From: Burkholderiales bacterium
Lineage (GTDB): Bacteria > Pseudomonadota > Gammaproteobacteria > Burkholderiales > Burkholderiaceae_F
Assembly (NCBI GenBank): GCA_020248865.1
Contig: JADCGS010000012.1
Location: 62,001 to 126,000 of the forward strand
Direction of reading: 5' to 3'
Length of the DNA stretch: 64,000 nucleotides
Shown: positions 11,883-21,532 of the stretch, one piece after another
Position numbering within the stretch: the stretch's first letter is position 1
Layout of the letters: the number at the start of each line of letters is the position of its first letter
The notes under the pieces: model-generated
What the model saw: only the letters and a program-made list of their open reading frames with translations
The model's database searches: none
What the model was told of the DNA's origin: nothing
Translations under genes and position numbers: made by a program

Positions 11883-12977
11883 TTGGACACCCTCACGCAC
11901 GCCCTGTCCGGCGCCCTGCTGGGCCGCGCCCTGACGCCATCGCGCCCGGCCACTTCGGCGCGCCTGCAGCGCTGGTTCGGCCCGTCGGTCCCGGTCTGGC
12001 AGGGCGTGACACTCGGCTTCGCGGCTGCCGCTTTCCCGGACAGCGACTTCGTGCTGCGCTTCGTGTCCGATCTGGCCTATCTGCGCGGCCACCGCGGCGT
12101 CACCCACTCGCTCGTGATGCTGCCGTTCTGGGCACTCCTGCTCGGCTGGCTGGCGAGCCTGGCGTTCGGGCGCCGCGACGCGCTGCGGCGCTACGTGCTG
12201 CTGGCTGCCGCCGCCATCGCGATCCACATCGCGGGCGACTGGATCACGCAGTTCGGAACCATGCTGCTGGCGCCGCTTTCGGACGCGCGCTTCGGTCTGG
12301 GCAGCGTATTCATCATCGACCTGGTCTTCAGCGGCATCATCGTCGCCGGACTGCTGGCATCTGCCGCCGTCCGGCGCTCGCGCGTGCCGGCCATGGCGGC
12401 GCTGGCGCTGCTGCCCTGCTGGGTCGGCCTGACCGTGGTGGGCAGGAGCGAGGCGCTCGCCTTCGCGCACGACTACGCCGCGCGCCAGGGAATCCAGGCG
12501 CGGATCATCGATGCTGCGCCGCGGCCGGCCTCGCCGTTCAACTGGTCGGTGTTCGTGTTCGACGGCACGCGCTACCACGTCGCGCATGTCAATACCCGCC
12601 GCAGCGCGCCCCTGCTGGTCACGCCGGACGACCACTTCGTGCGCCGCTTCTCGGCACCGTACCAGCCGCTGTCGCTGGCGCACTGGGAGAGTTACGAGAA
12701 ATTCGGCGTCGACGCACCGGCGCTGGCGCGCGAGGTGTGGGAGCACCCGCAGTTCGGGTTCTTCCGCTGGTTTGCGATGTACCCGCTGGTGTACCGGGTG
12801 GAAACCAACGGCGCCGGCGCCAACGCCGAGACCTGCGTCTGGTACCGCGATCTGCGCTTCGGCTTCCCCGGGCGCACCAGCGTGCCGTTCCGGTTCGGCA
12901 TGTGCCGCGCCGGCCCGGGCCGCGAGTGGGCGCTGTTCGCGCTCGACGACATCGCCGGGCGCGCGGCGCTGCGCTGA
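11883..12977 (+). CDS. Membrane-bound metal-dependent hydrolase (YdjM/DUF457 type)
   Basis: Integral membrane protein of about 364 residues in the family of inner-membrane predicted metal hydrolases. Family motifs: DTLTHALSGALLG at the N-terminus, FPDSD, HRGVTHSL, and AGDWITQFG, together giving histidine and aspartate ligands. Four to five membrane segments lie in residues 30-190; the C-terminal half is soluble. I use the TTG at 11883 because the family begins M-D-T-L-T-H-A-L; the frame is open much further upstream and no ATG sits nearby. Substrate unknown. It is divergent from the binding-protein gene. Confidence 0.8.
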   Translation: MDTLTHALSGALLGRALTPSRPATSARLQRWFGPSVPVWQGVTLGFAAAAFPDSDFVLRFVSDLAYLRGHRGVTHSLVMLPFWALLLGWLASLAFGRRDALRRYVLLAAAAIAIHIAGDWITQFGTMLLAPLSDARFGLGSVFIIDLVFSGIIVAGLLASAAVRRSRVPAMAALALLPCWVGLTVVGRSEALAFAHDYAARQGIQARIIDAAPRPASPFNWSVFVFDGTRYHVAHVNTRRSAPLLVTPDDHFVRRFSAPYQPLSLAHWESYEKFGVDAPALAREVWEHPQFGFFRWFAMYPLVYRVETNGAGANAETCVWYRDLRFGFPGRTSVPFRFGMCRAGPGREWALFALDDIAGRAALR

Positions 12978-13132
12978 ACCGTCGGGCCGCCCCGGGGGCG
13001 AATCCCCGAAGGCGCAGCGCGAAGGGATTCCAGTCAGCGACGATGCCCACGACGCCGGCGCCGCACAAACCTCGCACCCGAGTCGCACCAACCAAGCGAC
13101 TGGCTGCCGCCATGCGCCGGCTCGGGCGCGCC

Positions 13133-13176
13133 CTCAACGGGCGAGTACGCCGACCCCGGGGGCGCGGCCCGTTGAG
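13133..13176. terminator. Inverted repeat between convergent genes
   Basis: A perfect 10-base inverted repeat, CTCAACGGGC at 13133-13142 and GCCCGTTGAG at 13167-13176, with a 24-base GC-rich centre. It sits between two convergent genes and could terminate either transcript, but it lacks a T tract on both sides. Confidence 0.4.
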
Positions 13177-13185
13177 ATACTCGGC

Positions 13186-14841
13186 CTAAACGTCGATCGC
13201 CGCGCTCGACCGCGCCTGCTGCCGCAGCACGAACTTCTGGATCTTGCCAGTACTGGTCTTGGGCAGCGCACCGAACACGATCCGCTTGGGGGTCTTGAAT
13301 CCGGCCAGATGGGCCCGGCAGTGCGCGACCAGTTCCTCCGCCGTGACCTGCGCGCCGTCCTTCAGTTCGACGAAGGCGCAGGGCGCCTCTCCCCAGCGTG
13401 GGTCGGGCTGCGCCACCACCGCGGCCGCCATCACGGCCGGGTGCCGGTACAGCACGTCCTCCACCTCGATCGACGAGATGTTCTCGCCACCCGAGATGAT
13501 GATGTCCTTGCTGCGGTCCTTGATCCGCAGGTAGCCGTCGGGCTGCACCACGGCAAGGTCGCCGGAGTGGAACCAGCCGCCGGCAAAGGCCTCGCGCGTG
13601 GCCGCCTCGTTCTTCAGGTAGCCGCGCATCGTGATGTTGCCGCGGAACATGACCTCGCCCATCGTCTGGCCGTCGTGCGGCACCTCGGCCAGGGTCTGCG
13701 GGTCGAGCACCTTGACCGCCTCGGCCATCGGGTAGCGCACACCCTGACGGCCGTTGCGGCTGGCGCGCTCGCCCAGCGATAACCCGGCCCAGTCGGGCTG
13801 CCGTGCGCAGACCGTGGCGGGGCCGTAGACCTCGGTCAATCCGTAGACGTGCGTGAGGTCGAAGCCCATGCGATCCATGCCTTCGATCATCGCCGCCGGC
13901 GGTGCGGCCGCCGCCACCATGGCCTGAACCCGATGCGTGATGCCTTCGCGCAGCGCCGGCGGCGCGTTGACCAGCAGCGAGTGCACGATCGGCGCCCCGC
14001 AGTAGTGCGTGACGCGATGCTCGCGGATGTTGTCGAAGATCGGCGCCGCCTCCACCCTGCGCAGGCACACATGGGTCCCGGCCATGGCCGCGATGGTCCA
14101 CGGAAAGCACCAGCCGTTGCAGTGGAACATCGGCAGCGTCCAAAGGTACACGGGGTGGTGCGGCATGGCCCAGACCAGGATGTTGGATACCGCGTTCAGG
14201 TAGGCGCCACGGTGGTGGTACACGACCCCCTTCGGGTTGCCGGTGGTGCCCGAGGTGTAGTTCAGTGCGATCGCATCCCACTCATCGGCCGGCGGCTGCC
14301 AGGCAAAGTGCTCGTCGCCGCCGGCGAGGAAGGCTTCGTAGTCCATCTGGCCGAAACACTCGCCCGGCCCGTCGTACAGCGGGTCGTCGACATCGATCAC
14401 CGGCAGCGCAAGCCCGCTGCGCGCCACCGCCGCCCGCGCCACGGCCGCAAACTCGCGGTCGACGATGAGCAACCGGGCCTCGCCATGGCCGAGCATGAAG
14501 GCGATCGACTCGGCGTCCAGGCGGGTGTTGATGGCATTGAGCACGCAGCCGGCCATCGGCACGCCAAAGTGGGCTTCGACCATCGGAGGTGTGTTGGGCA
14601 GCAGCACCGCCACCGTGTCGCCGCGTCCGAGCCCGCGCTGCGCCAGCGCCGCAGCCAGCCGCCGGCAGCGCGCATACAGGTCGGCCCAGTTGCGGCGCAC
14701 GATGCGCCCGCCGGTGCCATGCAGCACCGCCGTCAGCGTCGGGTACACGCTCGCGGCACGCTCGAGAAACCCCAGCGGCGACAGCGCGGCGAAGTTGGCC
14801 GGATTGCGATCCAGTCCGTGGTCGTAGATGGTCGATGGCAA
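13186..14841 (-). CDS. Acyl-CoA synthetase (AMP-forming)
   Basis: Adenylate-forming ligase of 551 residues that activates a carboxylic acid to its CoA thioester via an acyl-AMP. The ATP loop YTSGTTGNPKGVVYHH, the hinge and A5 motif VYGLTEVYGP, the GENISSIEVEDVLY motif, and the C-terminal catalytic lysine in KTSTGKIQKF are all present. I choose the TTG at 14841: a GGGAG ribosome site lies six bases upstream, and the resulting N-terminus MPSTIYDHGLDRN fits the family. Substrate probably a medium- or branched-chain fatty acid, by family only. It lies downstream of the deacetylase-like gene. Confidence 0.87.
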   Translation of the reverse strand: MPSTIYDHGLDRNPANFAALSPLGFLERAASVYPTLTAVLHGTGGRIVRRNWADLYARCRRLAAALAQRGLGRGDTVAVLLPNTPPMVEAHFGVPMAGCVLNAINTRLDAESIAFMLGHGEARLLIVDREFAAVARAAVARSGLALPVIDVDDPLYDGPGECFGQMDYEAFLAGGDEHFAWQPPADEWDAIALNYTSGTTGNPKGVVYHHRGAYLNAVSNILVWAMPHHPVYLWTLPMFHCNGWCFPWTIAAMAGTHVCLRRVEAAPIFDNIREHRVTHYCGAPIVHSLLVNAPPALREGITHRVQAMVAAAAPPAAMIEGMDRMGFDLTHVYGLTEVYGPATVCARQPDWAGLSLGERASRNGRQGVRYPMAEAVKVLDPQTLAEVPHDGQTMGEVMFRGNITMRGYLKNEAATREAFAGGWFHSGDLAVVQPDGYLRIKDRSKDIIISGGENISSIEVEDVLYRHPAVMAAAVVAQPDPRWGEAPCAFVELKDGAQVTAEELVAHCRAHLAGFKTPKRIVFGALPKTSTGKIQKFVLRQQARSSAAIDV

Positions 14842-14989
14842 GCCTGACTCCCTGGATTGGAAGCCGCGGGCGCGACCCGCGGTCTCGTTGAACGGTGCGC
14901 CGCCGGCGCGGCCGCAGGGGCCGCAGCGCCTGACCGATTGCCTTGCCGCCAAGGGCGCCGTGCCGCGGCGGATCTACAAGCCCCGCTGC

Positions 14990-15913
14990 CTACAACTGCG
15001 CCAGCGTCCTGACGTGCGCCGCCACGCTGCGTGCCAGCGCGCTCAGGTTGTAGCCGCCCTCCAGCGTGCTGACGATCCGGCCCCGGGCATGGCGATCGGC
15101 CACCTCCATCAGGCGGCGGGTGATGTGCGCGAAGTCGGCCTCCACCAGGCCCATCTGCCCGAGGTCGTCCTCGCGGTGGGCGTCGAAACCGGCTGAAATC
15201 AGGATCAGCTCGGGTCGGAAGGCATCGAGCGCCGGCACCCAGCGCTCGTCCACCACCTGGCGGACCACGTCGCCCCGGGTACCCGCCGGCAGCGGCACGT
15301 TGACCATGTTTTTCGCCGGATGGTCGGCACCGGTGTAGGGGTAGAAGGGATGCTGGAAGAAGCTGCACATCAGGGTGCGCTCATCGTGGGCCAGGATCTC
15401 CTCGGTGCCGTTGCCGTGGTGCACGTCGAAGTCGATCACCGCGACCCGCGCGAGACCGTGCGCTTCGAGCGCATGGCGCGTACCCACTGCCACGTTGTTG
15501 AGGAAGCAGAAACCCATCGCGTGGGCCGGCCGCGCATGGTGACCGGGCGGGCGCACCGCGCAGAACGCGTTTCGGAGCGCCCCGCTCATCACCTGGTCGA
15601 CCGCCTCGAGCACCGCACCGGCCGAGCGCAGCGCGGCGTGCCAGGTCGATGGGTTCATCGCCGTGTCGGGATCGACGGAGACGTAGCCGTGCTTTGGTAT
15701 CCTGGATTCGAGATGCGCGACGTAACCGCGGTCGTGGGCCCGCGCCAGCGCCTCGGGTCCGGCCAGCGGCGCCTCGATGTGCACCAGGTGGTGCAGCAGC
15801 CCTACCGAGATCAGATGGTCCTGGATCGCCGTCAGGCGCGCCGGCGCCTCCGGGTGCCAGGATCCCATCTCGTGCGCCAGACACGCGCTGTGCGTGATGA
15901 AGCCGGTGTGCAT
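14990..15913 (-). CDS. Histone deacetylase family protein (AcuC/AphA-like)
   Basis: Zinc-dependent deacetylase fold of 307 residues. Active-site elements: VRPPGHHARPAHAMGFCFLNN (the tandem histidines), the zinc ligands in VIDFDVHHGNGTEEI, and the second aspartate in ISAGFDAHREDDLG; a late glycine loop LEGGYNL is present. Bacterial members deacetylate acetylated proteins, polyamines or small amides; the substrate is not readable here. Start MHTGFITHSACL matches the family; 13 more in-frame codons upstream are ignored. Read toward the acyl-CoA synthetase, 148 bases apart. Confidence 0.88.
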   Translation of the reverse strand: MHTGFITHSACLAHEMGSWHPEAPARLTAIQDHLISVGLLHHLVHIEAPLAGPEALARAHDRGYVAHLESRIPKHGYVSVDPDTAMNPSTWHAALRSAGAVLEAVDQVMSGALRNAFCAVRPPGHHARPAHAMGFCFLNNVAVGTRHALEAHGLARVAVIDFDVHHGNGTEEILAHDERTLMCSFFQHPFYPYTGADHPAKNMVNVPLPAGTRGDVVRQVVDERWVPALDAFRPELILISAGFDAHREDDLGQMGLVEADFAHITRRLMEVADRHARGRIVSTLEGGYNLSALARSVAAHVRTLAQL

Positions 15914-15994
15914 GTCTGTGTTCCCGTGATCGTCGGATCGTGGCGGATGCAATACGCTGCGGACCGTCTACCCCCTTCCTACCGACGAGTCTAA

Positions 15995-16915
15995 ATGCTC
16001 GACAAGCTGCGCAGCTGTGCCGCCCAGATCGGCGCCGTGATCGTCGGCAAGGAACTGCAGATCCGCCAGAGCCTGACCTGCCTGATGGCCGGCGGCCATC
16101 TGCTGATCGAGGATGCACCCGGGGTCGGCAAGACGACGCTCGCGCACGCAGTCGCGCTAAGCCTCGGCCTGCCGTTCCGGCGGCTGCAGTTCACGAGCGA
16201 CCTGCTGCCCTCGGACGTGATCGGCGTGTCGGTGTACGACCGCAGCGCCAACCAGTTCGTGTTCCACCCCGGACCGATCTTCTCCGAGGTCCTGCTGGCC
16301 GACGAGATCAACCGCGCCAGCCCCAAGACGCAGAGCGCGCTGCTCGAGGCCATGGAGGAAAATCAGGTCTCGGTCGACGGCATGGCGCGGCCGCTGCCGC
16401 AGCCGTTCTTCGTGATCGCCACCCAGAACCCGCTGCACCAGGTCGGCACGTTTCCCTTGCCGGAGTCGCAGCTCGACCGCTTTCTCATGTGCATCAGCCT
16501 CGGCTACCCCGACCGCGCCGCCGAGCGGGCGCTGCTGGCCGGCGAGTCGCGGCGCGACATGCTCAAGACGCTGCGCCCGGTGGCCAAGCCGGCTGATCTG
16601 GTGTCCGCGCAACTGGCCGTCAAGGCGGTGTTCGCCTCGGGCGCGCTGCTCGACTACGTGCAGGCGCTGCTGGCCCACACCCGCGCCTCGGGCCGGTTTG
16701 CCGAGGGGCTGAGCCCTCGGGCCGGCCTGGCGCTGCTGCAGGCGGCGCGCGCCTGGGCCTGGTTCGACGGCCGCGACCACGTGATCCCGGAAGACATCCA
16801 GAACGTGCTGCCCGCGGTGGCCGGTCATCGTCTGCATGCAGTGCAGCGCGAGGGCGGCCGGGTGCTGCACGGACGCGAACTGGTGGCGCAACTGATCCAG
16901 GCCGTTCCCGTCTGA
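15995..16915 (+). CDS. MoxR-type AAA+ ATPase
   Basis: AAA+ chaperone-like ATPase, 306 residues, normal length. Walker A GVGKTTLAHA near residue 45, Walker B VLLADEINRASPKTQSALLEAMEE, sensor 1 FVIATQNP. MoxR proteins are thought to act on partner proteins encoded next to them, here DUF58 and a transglutaminase-like membrane protein. First gene of a plus-strand operon; DUF58 starts 19 bases later. The 81-base gap to the divergent deacetylase gene should hold both promoters. Confidence 0.93.
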   Translation: MLDKLRSCAAQIGAVIVGKELQIRQSLTCLMAGGHLLIEDAPGVGKTTLAHAVALSLGLPFRRLQFTSDLLPSDVIGVSVYDRSANQFVFHPGPIFSEVLLADEINRASPKTQSALLEAMEENQVSVDGMARPLPQPFFVIATQNPLHQVGTFPLPESQLDRFLMCISLGYPDRAAERALLAGESRRDMLKTLRPVAKPADLVSAQLAVKAVFASGALLDYVQALLAHTRASGRFAEGLSPRAGLALLQAARAWAWFDGRDHVIPEDIQNVLPAVAGHRLHAVQREGGRVLHGRELVAQLIQAVPV

Positions 16916-16933
16916 CGGCGGACGACCGAAGCC

Positions 16934-17998
16934 GTGGGGTTGCACGACAACGCCGTGTCTGCCGACCCGACCCGCGCGATGCTCGATCATTCGAAAATGT
17001 CCTTTACCGCCTCCCCCCTGAGCCTTCGTATCGCCGATTGGATCGGAGGGCGCCGCCGGCCCGAGCACGGCCCGGTCCTGCTTGACCGCAAGCGTGTCTA
17101 CATCCTGCCGACGCGCCCGGGCATGGTGTTCGCAGCGGCCATGCTGGTGCTGTTGGTCGGATCCATCAACTACGGCCTGCAGCTGGGCTACATGCTGACC
17201 TTCACTGTCGTCGCCATGGCGCTGGTCGGTATGCACCACACGCACCGCAACCTTGCCCGGATCGTCCTGCGCGGGCAATCGGCCGAGAACGTTTTTGCCG
17301 GCGATGTGGTCAGCTTCGAGATCACGCTCACCAATCCAACCGCGGAGCCGCGCTATGCGCTTCAGCTGTCGTTGCTGCTGCCCTTGCGCCGGCGCACCGA
17401 TGAGCAGGCCGGCCATGGCGCGCCGGCCGTCTGGGCCGACCTGCCCGCCAACGGCCTGCAGACAGCTCGAATCGGCCTGCCGACGCGCCGCCGCGGCCAC
17501 CACGTCTGCCCGCGGCTGCGCATCGAAACGCGGTTTCCCTTCGGCCTGTTCCAGGCGTGGGCTTACTTCCAGCCGGCGCTCTCGGCGGTGGTGTTTCCGG
17601 CGCCCGAGGCCGATCCGCCGCCGCTGCCGGCGACCCGCGGTGGCAACGCCAGCGGCAGCGGGGTGGTTTCGTCTGGCGATGACTTTGCCGGCGTGCGGCC
17701 ATACCAGCTCGGCGATCCACTCAAGCGTGTGGCCTGGCGACTGGCAGCGCGCTCGGAGGAGCTATCGGTAAAGCTCTTCGATGCACCGGGAGGCGGTGAA
17801 TTGTTGTTCGACTTCGACCTGTTGCCCGGTGCGCTCGACGCTGAAGGTCGCCTGTCGCGGCTGACCGCCTGGGTGCTGGCGGCCGATGCAGCCCAGGTAC
17901 GCTACGGCCTGCGCCTGCCCGGCAAGGATCTGCCGCTGGGCCACGGCGCCGATCACCGCGAGCGTTGCCTGGTGGCCCTGGCACTGCACCGGCTTTGA
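16934..17998 (+). CDS. DUF58 domain protein
   Basis: Membrane-anchored protein of up to 354 residues. Two membrane segments lie at about residues 60-100 (GMVFAAAMLVLLVGSINYGL and YMLTFTVVAMALVG). They are followed by a beta-rich domain and the DUF58 core motif DFAGVRPYQLGDPLKRVAWR. Function unknown; it is nearly always next to MoxR and thought to be its partner. Start uncertain: a GTG at 16934 or an ATG at 16979 (15 codons shorter). It ends 7 bases before the next start. Confidence 0.85.
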   Translation: MGLHDNAVSADPTRAMLDHSKMSFTASPLSLRIADWIGGRRRPEHGPVLLDRKRVYILPTRPGMVFAAAMLVLLVGSINYGLQLGYMLTFTVVAMALVGMHHTHRNLARIVLRGQSAENVFAGDVVSFEITLTNPTAEPRYALQLSLLLPLRRRTDEQAGHGAPAVWADLPANGLQTARIGLPTRRRGHHVCPRLRIETRFPFGLFQAWAYFQPALSAVVFPAPEADPPPLPATRGGNASGSGVVSSGDDFAGVRPYQLGDPLKRVAWRLAARSEELSVKLFDAPGGGELLFDFDLLPGALDAEGRLSRLTAWVLAADAAQVRYGLRLPGKDLPLGHGADHRERCLVALALHRL

Positions 17999-18005
17999 GG
18001 CGGGC

Positions 18006-20129
18006 TTGACGGAGCAAGCGATCAACGCCGCGAGCAATGGCACGCGACTCGGCCCGTGGCAGCAGCTGCGGCGCTTCTTATTGACGCTTCTTGCGCCGCA
18101 GGTATCCAGCGCGGCACGTGAGCGACGCGACACGCTGGTGCTGCTGCTGGCGCTGGCTTTCGTGGTCCTGCCGCACCTGCAGCACACGGCCTGGTGGGCC
18201 AGCATGGTGCTGGCGGTGCTCTGGACTTGGCGATTCTGGCTGGCCCTGACCCAGCGCCCACTGCCGCCACGCTTAGCCATGCTGCCGCTGCTGGCGGCCG
18301 CCACGCTGGCGGTCTGGGCCGAACACCGCACGCTGCTCGGACGCGACGCCGGCGTCACCTTCCTGCTAATGCTGCTGGCGCTGAAGCTGCTGGAAATGCG
18401 CGCCCGGCGGGACGTCTTCGTCGTCATCTTCCTGGCTTTTTTCATCCTGCTGACGCAGTTCCTGTTCGGCCAGGGCATCGTCGTGGCGCTGTTGTCGCTC
18501 GGCGCGGTGTTGCTGCTGTTCTTCTCGCTGATCAGCGTCAACCTGGCCGAGAACGACCTGTCAGCGGCGCACAAGGCCAGGCTGGTGGGCGTCGTCTTGC
18601 TGAAAGCGTTGCCGCTTGCGGCTGCCCTGTTCCTGCTCTTTCCGCGACTGCCGGGTCCGCTTTGGGGTATTGCCAGCGATGCGAGCACCTCGCGCACCGG
18701 ACTGTCGTCCACGATGACGCCCGGCGCCATCGGCCAGTTGCTGCAGTCGGAGGCGATCGCCTTCCGCGTGCGCTTTGCCGGGGAGCAGCCACCAATGGCC
18801 GACCAGTTGTACTGGCGCGGCCCGGTGCTGGGCCTGTTCACGGGGCGCAGCTGGCTGGCGCTGGCCGAGGCTGACCGCCCCGACGCCGTGCCAACCGAAG
18901 TGCGCAGCGACGCGCAATCGGTAATCGAGTACACGGTGACGCTCGAGCCGCACCGCCGCGACTGGCTGTTCGCGCTCGAGTGGCCGACCGAGCTGCCTGC
19001 CACCGGACGCGTGGGTGACGGCAGCAGCCGCTTGTCGCGGGACGGCCAACTGCTTGCCAACGGACTGGTGGCCGAGCGGATGCGCTACACACTGCGCTCG
19101 GCCACCCGCTTCTCGCTCGGCATGAACGAGACGCCGCTGTCCTTGCGCACCTGGACGCAGCTGCCATCTGGCTTCAATCCGCGCACGCTCGAGTACGCGG
19201 CGCAACTGCGGCAGCAAGTACCCGGCGCCTTGATCTCACGCGACGCCGATGCGGCTCTGGTCGGCGCCGTGCTCACTCGCTTTCGCCGCGAGGGCTACCG
19301 CTACACGCTGGAGCCGCCGGTGCTCGGCCGTCACACCGTCGACGAGTTCCTGTTCGAGACCAAGGCGGGCTTCTGCGAGCACTACGCAAGCGCTTTCGTG
19401 ACGCTCATGCGCGCGCTCGACGTCCCGGCGCGCGTGGTCACCGGCTACCAGGGAGGCGAATACAACCCGATCGACGACTACCTGACCGTACGCCAGGCCG
19501 ATGCGCATGCCTGGGCCGAGGTCTGGCTCGCCGGCCGCGGATGGGTGCGGGTCGATCCGACCGCCGCCGTGGCGCCCGAACGAATCGAACGGACGCGCGG
19601 CCGGCCAGATCGAGAGCGTGCTGGAGCCGGCGCTGGCGCCGTGGCGCCGGCCGTGTTCGATCTATGGCGCGCCCTGCGCCTGAACGCCGAGGCAATCGAG
19701 AACGCTTGGAACCAATGGGTTCTGTCGTACTCGCCTGAGCGCCAGCGCGCGCTGCTGCGCGCCCTCGGTCTGGCGCCGGACATGCGGACGCTCATCGTGT
19801 TGTTCGCCGTCGCCATCAGCTTCCTGCTCGCCGTGCTGGCGTGGTTCTCGTTGCGCCACCGCGTGCCGCGCGACCCCCTGGGGGAGATCGTGGTGCTGCT
19901 GAAGGAGCGACTGCTGCGGGCCGGCATCGCGCCGCCGTCGCACCTGGGACTGCGCGGCATGCTGCCCGCCCTGAAGCTGCAACTCGATCCGGCCAGCTAT
20001 GCCACCGCATGCGAGTTGCTGGCCCGCATCGAGACGCTGCGCTATGCGCGCGCCGGCCAGCGCGCCGGCCCGGCACAATGGCGGGAACTGAAACGCGCGG
20101 TGCGCCGCTTTCGCCCGCGCGCCGCCTGA
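18006..20129 (+). CDS. TgpA-type transglutaminase-like membrane protein
   Basis: A protein of about 707 residues. A cluster of membrane helices occupies residues 35-210 (for example TLVLLLALAFVVLPHL and FVVIFLAFFILLTQFLF). A periplasmic transglutaminase-core domain follows with the cysteine in FLFETKAGFCEHYASAF, the histidine in VRQADAHAWAEVWL and the aspartate in VRVDPTAAV. A last helix is near residue 605. This is the domain order of Pseudomonas TgpA, which has an essential envelope role. I use the TTG at 18006 (GAGG site, 7 bases after the DUF58 stop); the frame runs back into DUF58. Confidence 0.87.
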   Translation: MTEQAINAASNGTRLGPWQQLRRFLLTLLAPQVSSAARERRDTLVLLLALAFVVLPHLQHTAWWASMVLAVLWTWRFWLALTQRPLPPRLAMLPLLAAATLAVWAEHRTLLGRDAGVTFLLMLLALKLLEMRARRDVFVVIFLAFFILLTQFLFGQGIVVALLSLGAVLLLFFSLISVNLAENDLSAAHKARLVGVVLLKALPLAAALFLLFPRLPGPLWGIASDASTSRTGLSSTMTPGAIGQLLQSEAIAFRVRFAGEQPPMADQLYWRGPVLGLFTGRSWLALAEADRPDAVPTEVRSDAQSVIEYTVTLEPHRRDWLFALEWPTELPATGRVGDGSSRLSRDGQLLANGLVAERMRYTLRSATRFSLGMNETPLSLRTWTQLPSGFNPRTLEYAAQLRQQVPGALISRDADAALVGAVLTRFRREGYRYTLEPPVLGRHTVDEFLFETKAGFCEHYASAFVTLMRALDVPARVVTGYQGGEYNPIDDYLTVRQADAHAWAEVWLAGRGWVRVDPTAAVAPERIERTRGRPDRERAGAGAGAVAPAVFDLWRALRLNAEAIENAWNQWVLSYSPERQRALLRALGLAPDMRTLIVLFAVAISFLLAVLAWFSLRHRVPRDPLGEIVVLLKERLLRAGIAPPSHLGLRGMLPALKLQLDPASYATACELLARIETLRYARAGQRAGPAQWRELKRAVRRFRPRAA

Positions 20130-20162
20130 CCGACTGTCCCAATGGCGCGCTGAGAACTTCCC

Positions 20163-21221
20163 ATGCGTCGTCGCCTCCTGCTCGCCAGCGCCGCCAGCCT
20201 GCCGCTGCTGCCGCTGGCGCCACGCGCGGTCGCGCAGCCGGACCCACTGAATGCCGCGCCGGTGCGCGGCCCGCGCGGCCTGCCGTACCCCCAGCGGGCC
20301 GAAGTGCAGGAGTTCATCGACGGTCTGGTGCAATCTCATGGACTGGAACGCGGCTGGCTGGAGCGCGTGCTGGCCCAGGGCCGCTACTCGGAGCCGGCCG
20401 AGCGCCTGACCACACCCGCCCTGGCGCCGCCTGCGGCACGCAACTGGCTCGACTACCGCGCGCGCAACGTGGACGAGCGGCGCATCCGCGACGGTGTGGC
20501 TTTCTTCCGCCAGCATCGCGACACGCTGGCGCGCATGTCGGCGCAGTACGGCGTGCCCGAAGCGATCGCTGTTTCGATCATCGGCATCGAGACCGTGTTC
20601 GGCCGTGTGATGGGCCATTTCCGCACCATCGACGTGCTGCTGACGCTGGCCTTCGACTACCCGCGGCGCGCCGCGCTGTACCGCGATGAACTGGCGCACT
20701 TCCTCCTCATGTGCCGCGAGATGGGGCTGGACCCGGCCAGCGTGCGCGGCTCGTTTGCCGGCGCCATGGGCATGCCGCAGTTCATGCCGGGGTCGGTGCG
20801 CCGCTACGCCGTCGACTTCGACGGCGACGGACGCGTGGACCTCACCCGCAGCACCGACGCCATCGGCTCGGTGGGCAGCTTCCTCGCCGGTCACGGCTGG
20901 CAGCGCGAGCACCCGGTGCAGTTTGCCGCCCGCGCCGATCGCAGCGTGGTCGAGACGCTGGGCCGCGGCATCCGCGCCCAGTACCGCTGGGCCGATGTGG
21001 CTGCCCTGGGCGTTTCGATTCCGCCGTCGGCCCGGCTGGACGACGACGCGCGCGTGCTGCTGCTGGACCTGCCGCTGGTCACACCGAACGGCGAGGAGGC
21101 AACCGAGTACCGGCTCGGCACCGTCAACATGAGCGCCCTGCTCCACTACAACCGCAGCTACTTCTATGGCGTGGCGGTGGCGGAGCTGGCCGAGGCGATC
21201 CTCGCGCGATCCATCGCATAG
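20163..21221 (+). CDS. mltB: Lytic murein transglycosylase B
   Basis: Cleaves peptidoglycan glycan strands to 1,6-anhydromuropeptides. 352 residues with a signal peptide MRRRLLLASAASLPLLPLAP cleaved near AVAQ; there is no lipobox, so a soluble periplasmic form is likely. The SLT domain carries the catalytic glutamate E143 in IIGIETVFG, followed by SFAGAMGMPQFMPGSVRRYA and DFDGDGRVDL. It starts 33 bases after the transglutaminase-like gene, so it looks like the last gene of that operon. Confidence 0.93.
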   Translation: MRRRLLLASAASLPLLPLAPRAVAQPDPLNAAPVRGPRGLPYPQRAEVQEFIDGLVQSHGLERGWLERVLAQGRYSEPAERLTTPALAPPAARNWLDYRARNVDERRIRDGVAFFRQHRDTLARMSAQYGVPEAIAVSIIGIETVFGRVMGHFRTIDVLLTLAFDYPRRAALYRDELAHFLLMCREMGLDPASVRGSFAGAMGMPQFMPGSVRRYAVDFDGDGRVDLTRSTDAIGSVGSFLAGHGWQREHPVQFAARADRSVVETLGRGIRAQYRWADVAALGVSIPPSARLDDDARVLLLDLPLVTPNGEEATEYRLGTVNMSALLHYNRSYFYGVAVAELAEAILARSIA

Positions 21222-21532
21222 ACCGCTGCTGCGCAGCGGCGCTGTACGGCGGCCGCCGGCTGGCGCAGCAGCGCCGGGCCAGCCGCCGAATCGGCAGCGC
21301 CGGTGATCCACGCTGCGGGCAGGCCGGCGCCGTCAGACAGGCGGCCTCCTCGAGCGGCGTTGTCTCTACTCTGCCGTAAGCGCGCCCGCGCCGCCATCGC
21401 GGCCGCCGAATCGGCGGCGGCAAGGCGGCCCAAACCGCCGCTGCTACCGCAGCGCGTTCCTAGACTGGTGCCAGTCACCGACCCCTGCGACCCCAGGCGA
21501 ACTGCCCCGGGTGCGACTTCGACAAGGCCGCC
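21222..21532. other. Intergenic region, GC-rich hairpins
   Basis: 311 bases with no convincing gene. Just after the mltB stop, CCGCTG/CAGCGG forms a hairpin without a T tract. The 14-base string GCCGCCGAATCGGC occurs twice, near 21281 and near 21402, each a near-palindrome. The promoter of the next plus-strand gene must be here, but I cannot identify it. Confidence 0.5.
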
